NCBI GenBank assembly: GCA_035513995.1
Contig: DATKBL010000210.1
Span: forward strand, 1 to 5,233
From: DASUTW01 sp035513995
GTDB taxonomy: Bacteria; Actinomycetota; UBA4738; CALAEC01
Direction: 5' to 3'
Length of the DNA: 5,233 nucleotides
Positions 5,208 through 5,233 of the stretch are shown piece by piece. The notes under the pieces are model-generated. The model ran no database searches. It was not told the origin of the DNA and saw only the letters and a program-made list of their open reading frames with translations. The number at the start of each line of letters is the position of its first letter. Within the stretch, counting starts at the first letter, position 1. The position numbers and the translations under genes were made by a program.

Positions 5208-5233
5208 CCCGGGGGATTCGCTCATCCCCCGGG
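5208..5233. repeat. Perfect inverted repeat at the window edge
   Basis: Arms CCCGGGGGAT and ATCCCCCGGG, 10 bp each, with a 6-base loop. It could be the stem of a terminator for a gene to the right or an operator of the pilus operon. No T-run follows on the minus strand, and the plus-strand side is beyond the window. Confidence 0.7.

Larger units (their letters stand above)
5082..5233 (-). other. Leader region upstream of cpaE
   Basis: About 150 bases with no supportable gene on either strand. It holds an inverted repeat at the right edge, two near-copies of GCGAATCCCC (starting at 5220 and 5207 on the minus strand), a pyrimidine-rich tract (5108-5125), and the cpaE SD. No convincing -35/-10 pair was found. 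The operon may start here or continue from upstream. Confidence 0.5.

Noticed and set aside
5082..5225. 48-residue N-terminal extension of CpaE from an ATG at 5225
   Set aside because: No good ribosome site, polar sequence with no domain, and a consensus AGGAGG sits before the ATG at 5081.
5150..5233. A plus-strand gene starting at GTG 5150 and leaving the window
   Set aside because: Only 28 codons visible, Arg/Pro-rich, no ribosome site at a usable distance, and it overlaps the inverted repeat.

Overview
The window is one uninterrupted stretch of a Tad/Flp (type IVc) pilus operon. Every supportable gene lies on the minus strand, so the operon is transcribed from right (5233) to left (1). 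The base composition is very GC-rich, by eye around 70%, with G or C at nearly every third codon position. The gene order is cpaE, cpaF, tadB, tadC, flp, tadE, tadG-like. This matches the compact locus of Actinomycetota, for example Rv3660c to Rv3654c of Mycobacterium tuberculosis, and no outer-membrane secretin or RcpA/CpaC component is seen. A high-GC actinobacterium is the best guess. I cannot name a genus, and the sequence may come from an environmental lineage.

Layout in the direction of transcription: (a) 5233-5082 is a leader with a perfect 10-bp inverted repeat at the window edge and a strong Shine-Dalgarno (SD) site for cpaE. (b) 5081-4002 is cpaE/tadZ, a receiver-like domain plus a MinD/ParA-type ATPase with an altered Walker A motif. 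(c) 4005-2764 is cpaF/tadA, the secretion ATPase with all its motifs intact. (d) 2767-1955 is tadB and 1958-1140 is tadC, the two inner-membrane platform proteins. (e) 1130-918 is flp, a small prepilin. (f) 921-559 is tadE, a pilin-like protein whose start codon is a puzzle. (g) 562 to the left edge is a TadG/Rv3654c-like protein that continues into a zinc peptidase domain of the M15/VanY type, cut off by the window.

The genes are packed with 4-base stop/start overlaps (ATGA or GTGA) at four junctions, which implies translational coupling. By inference, CpaE positions the machine, CpaF powers it, TadB and TadC form the platform, Flp is the main subunit, and TadE and the TadG-like protein are minor pilin-like parts. 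The prepilin peptidase (TadV/CpaA) is not in the window.

The most interesting points are the pilin-like/M15 peptidase fusion, which would tie a peptidoglycan-cutting domain to the pilus machine, and the tadE gene, which has no ATG, GTG or TTG before its membrane segment unless it starts 74 codons upstream and is read through the whole of flp in another frame. No RNA genes, mobile elements or CRISPR arrays are visible.
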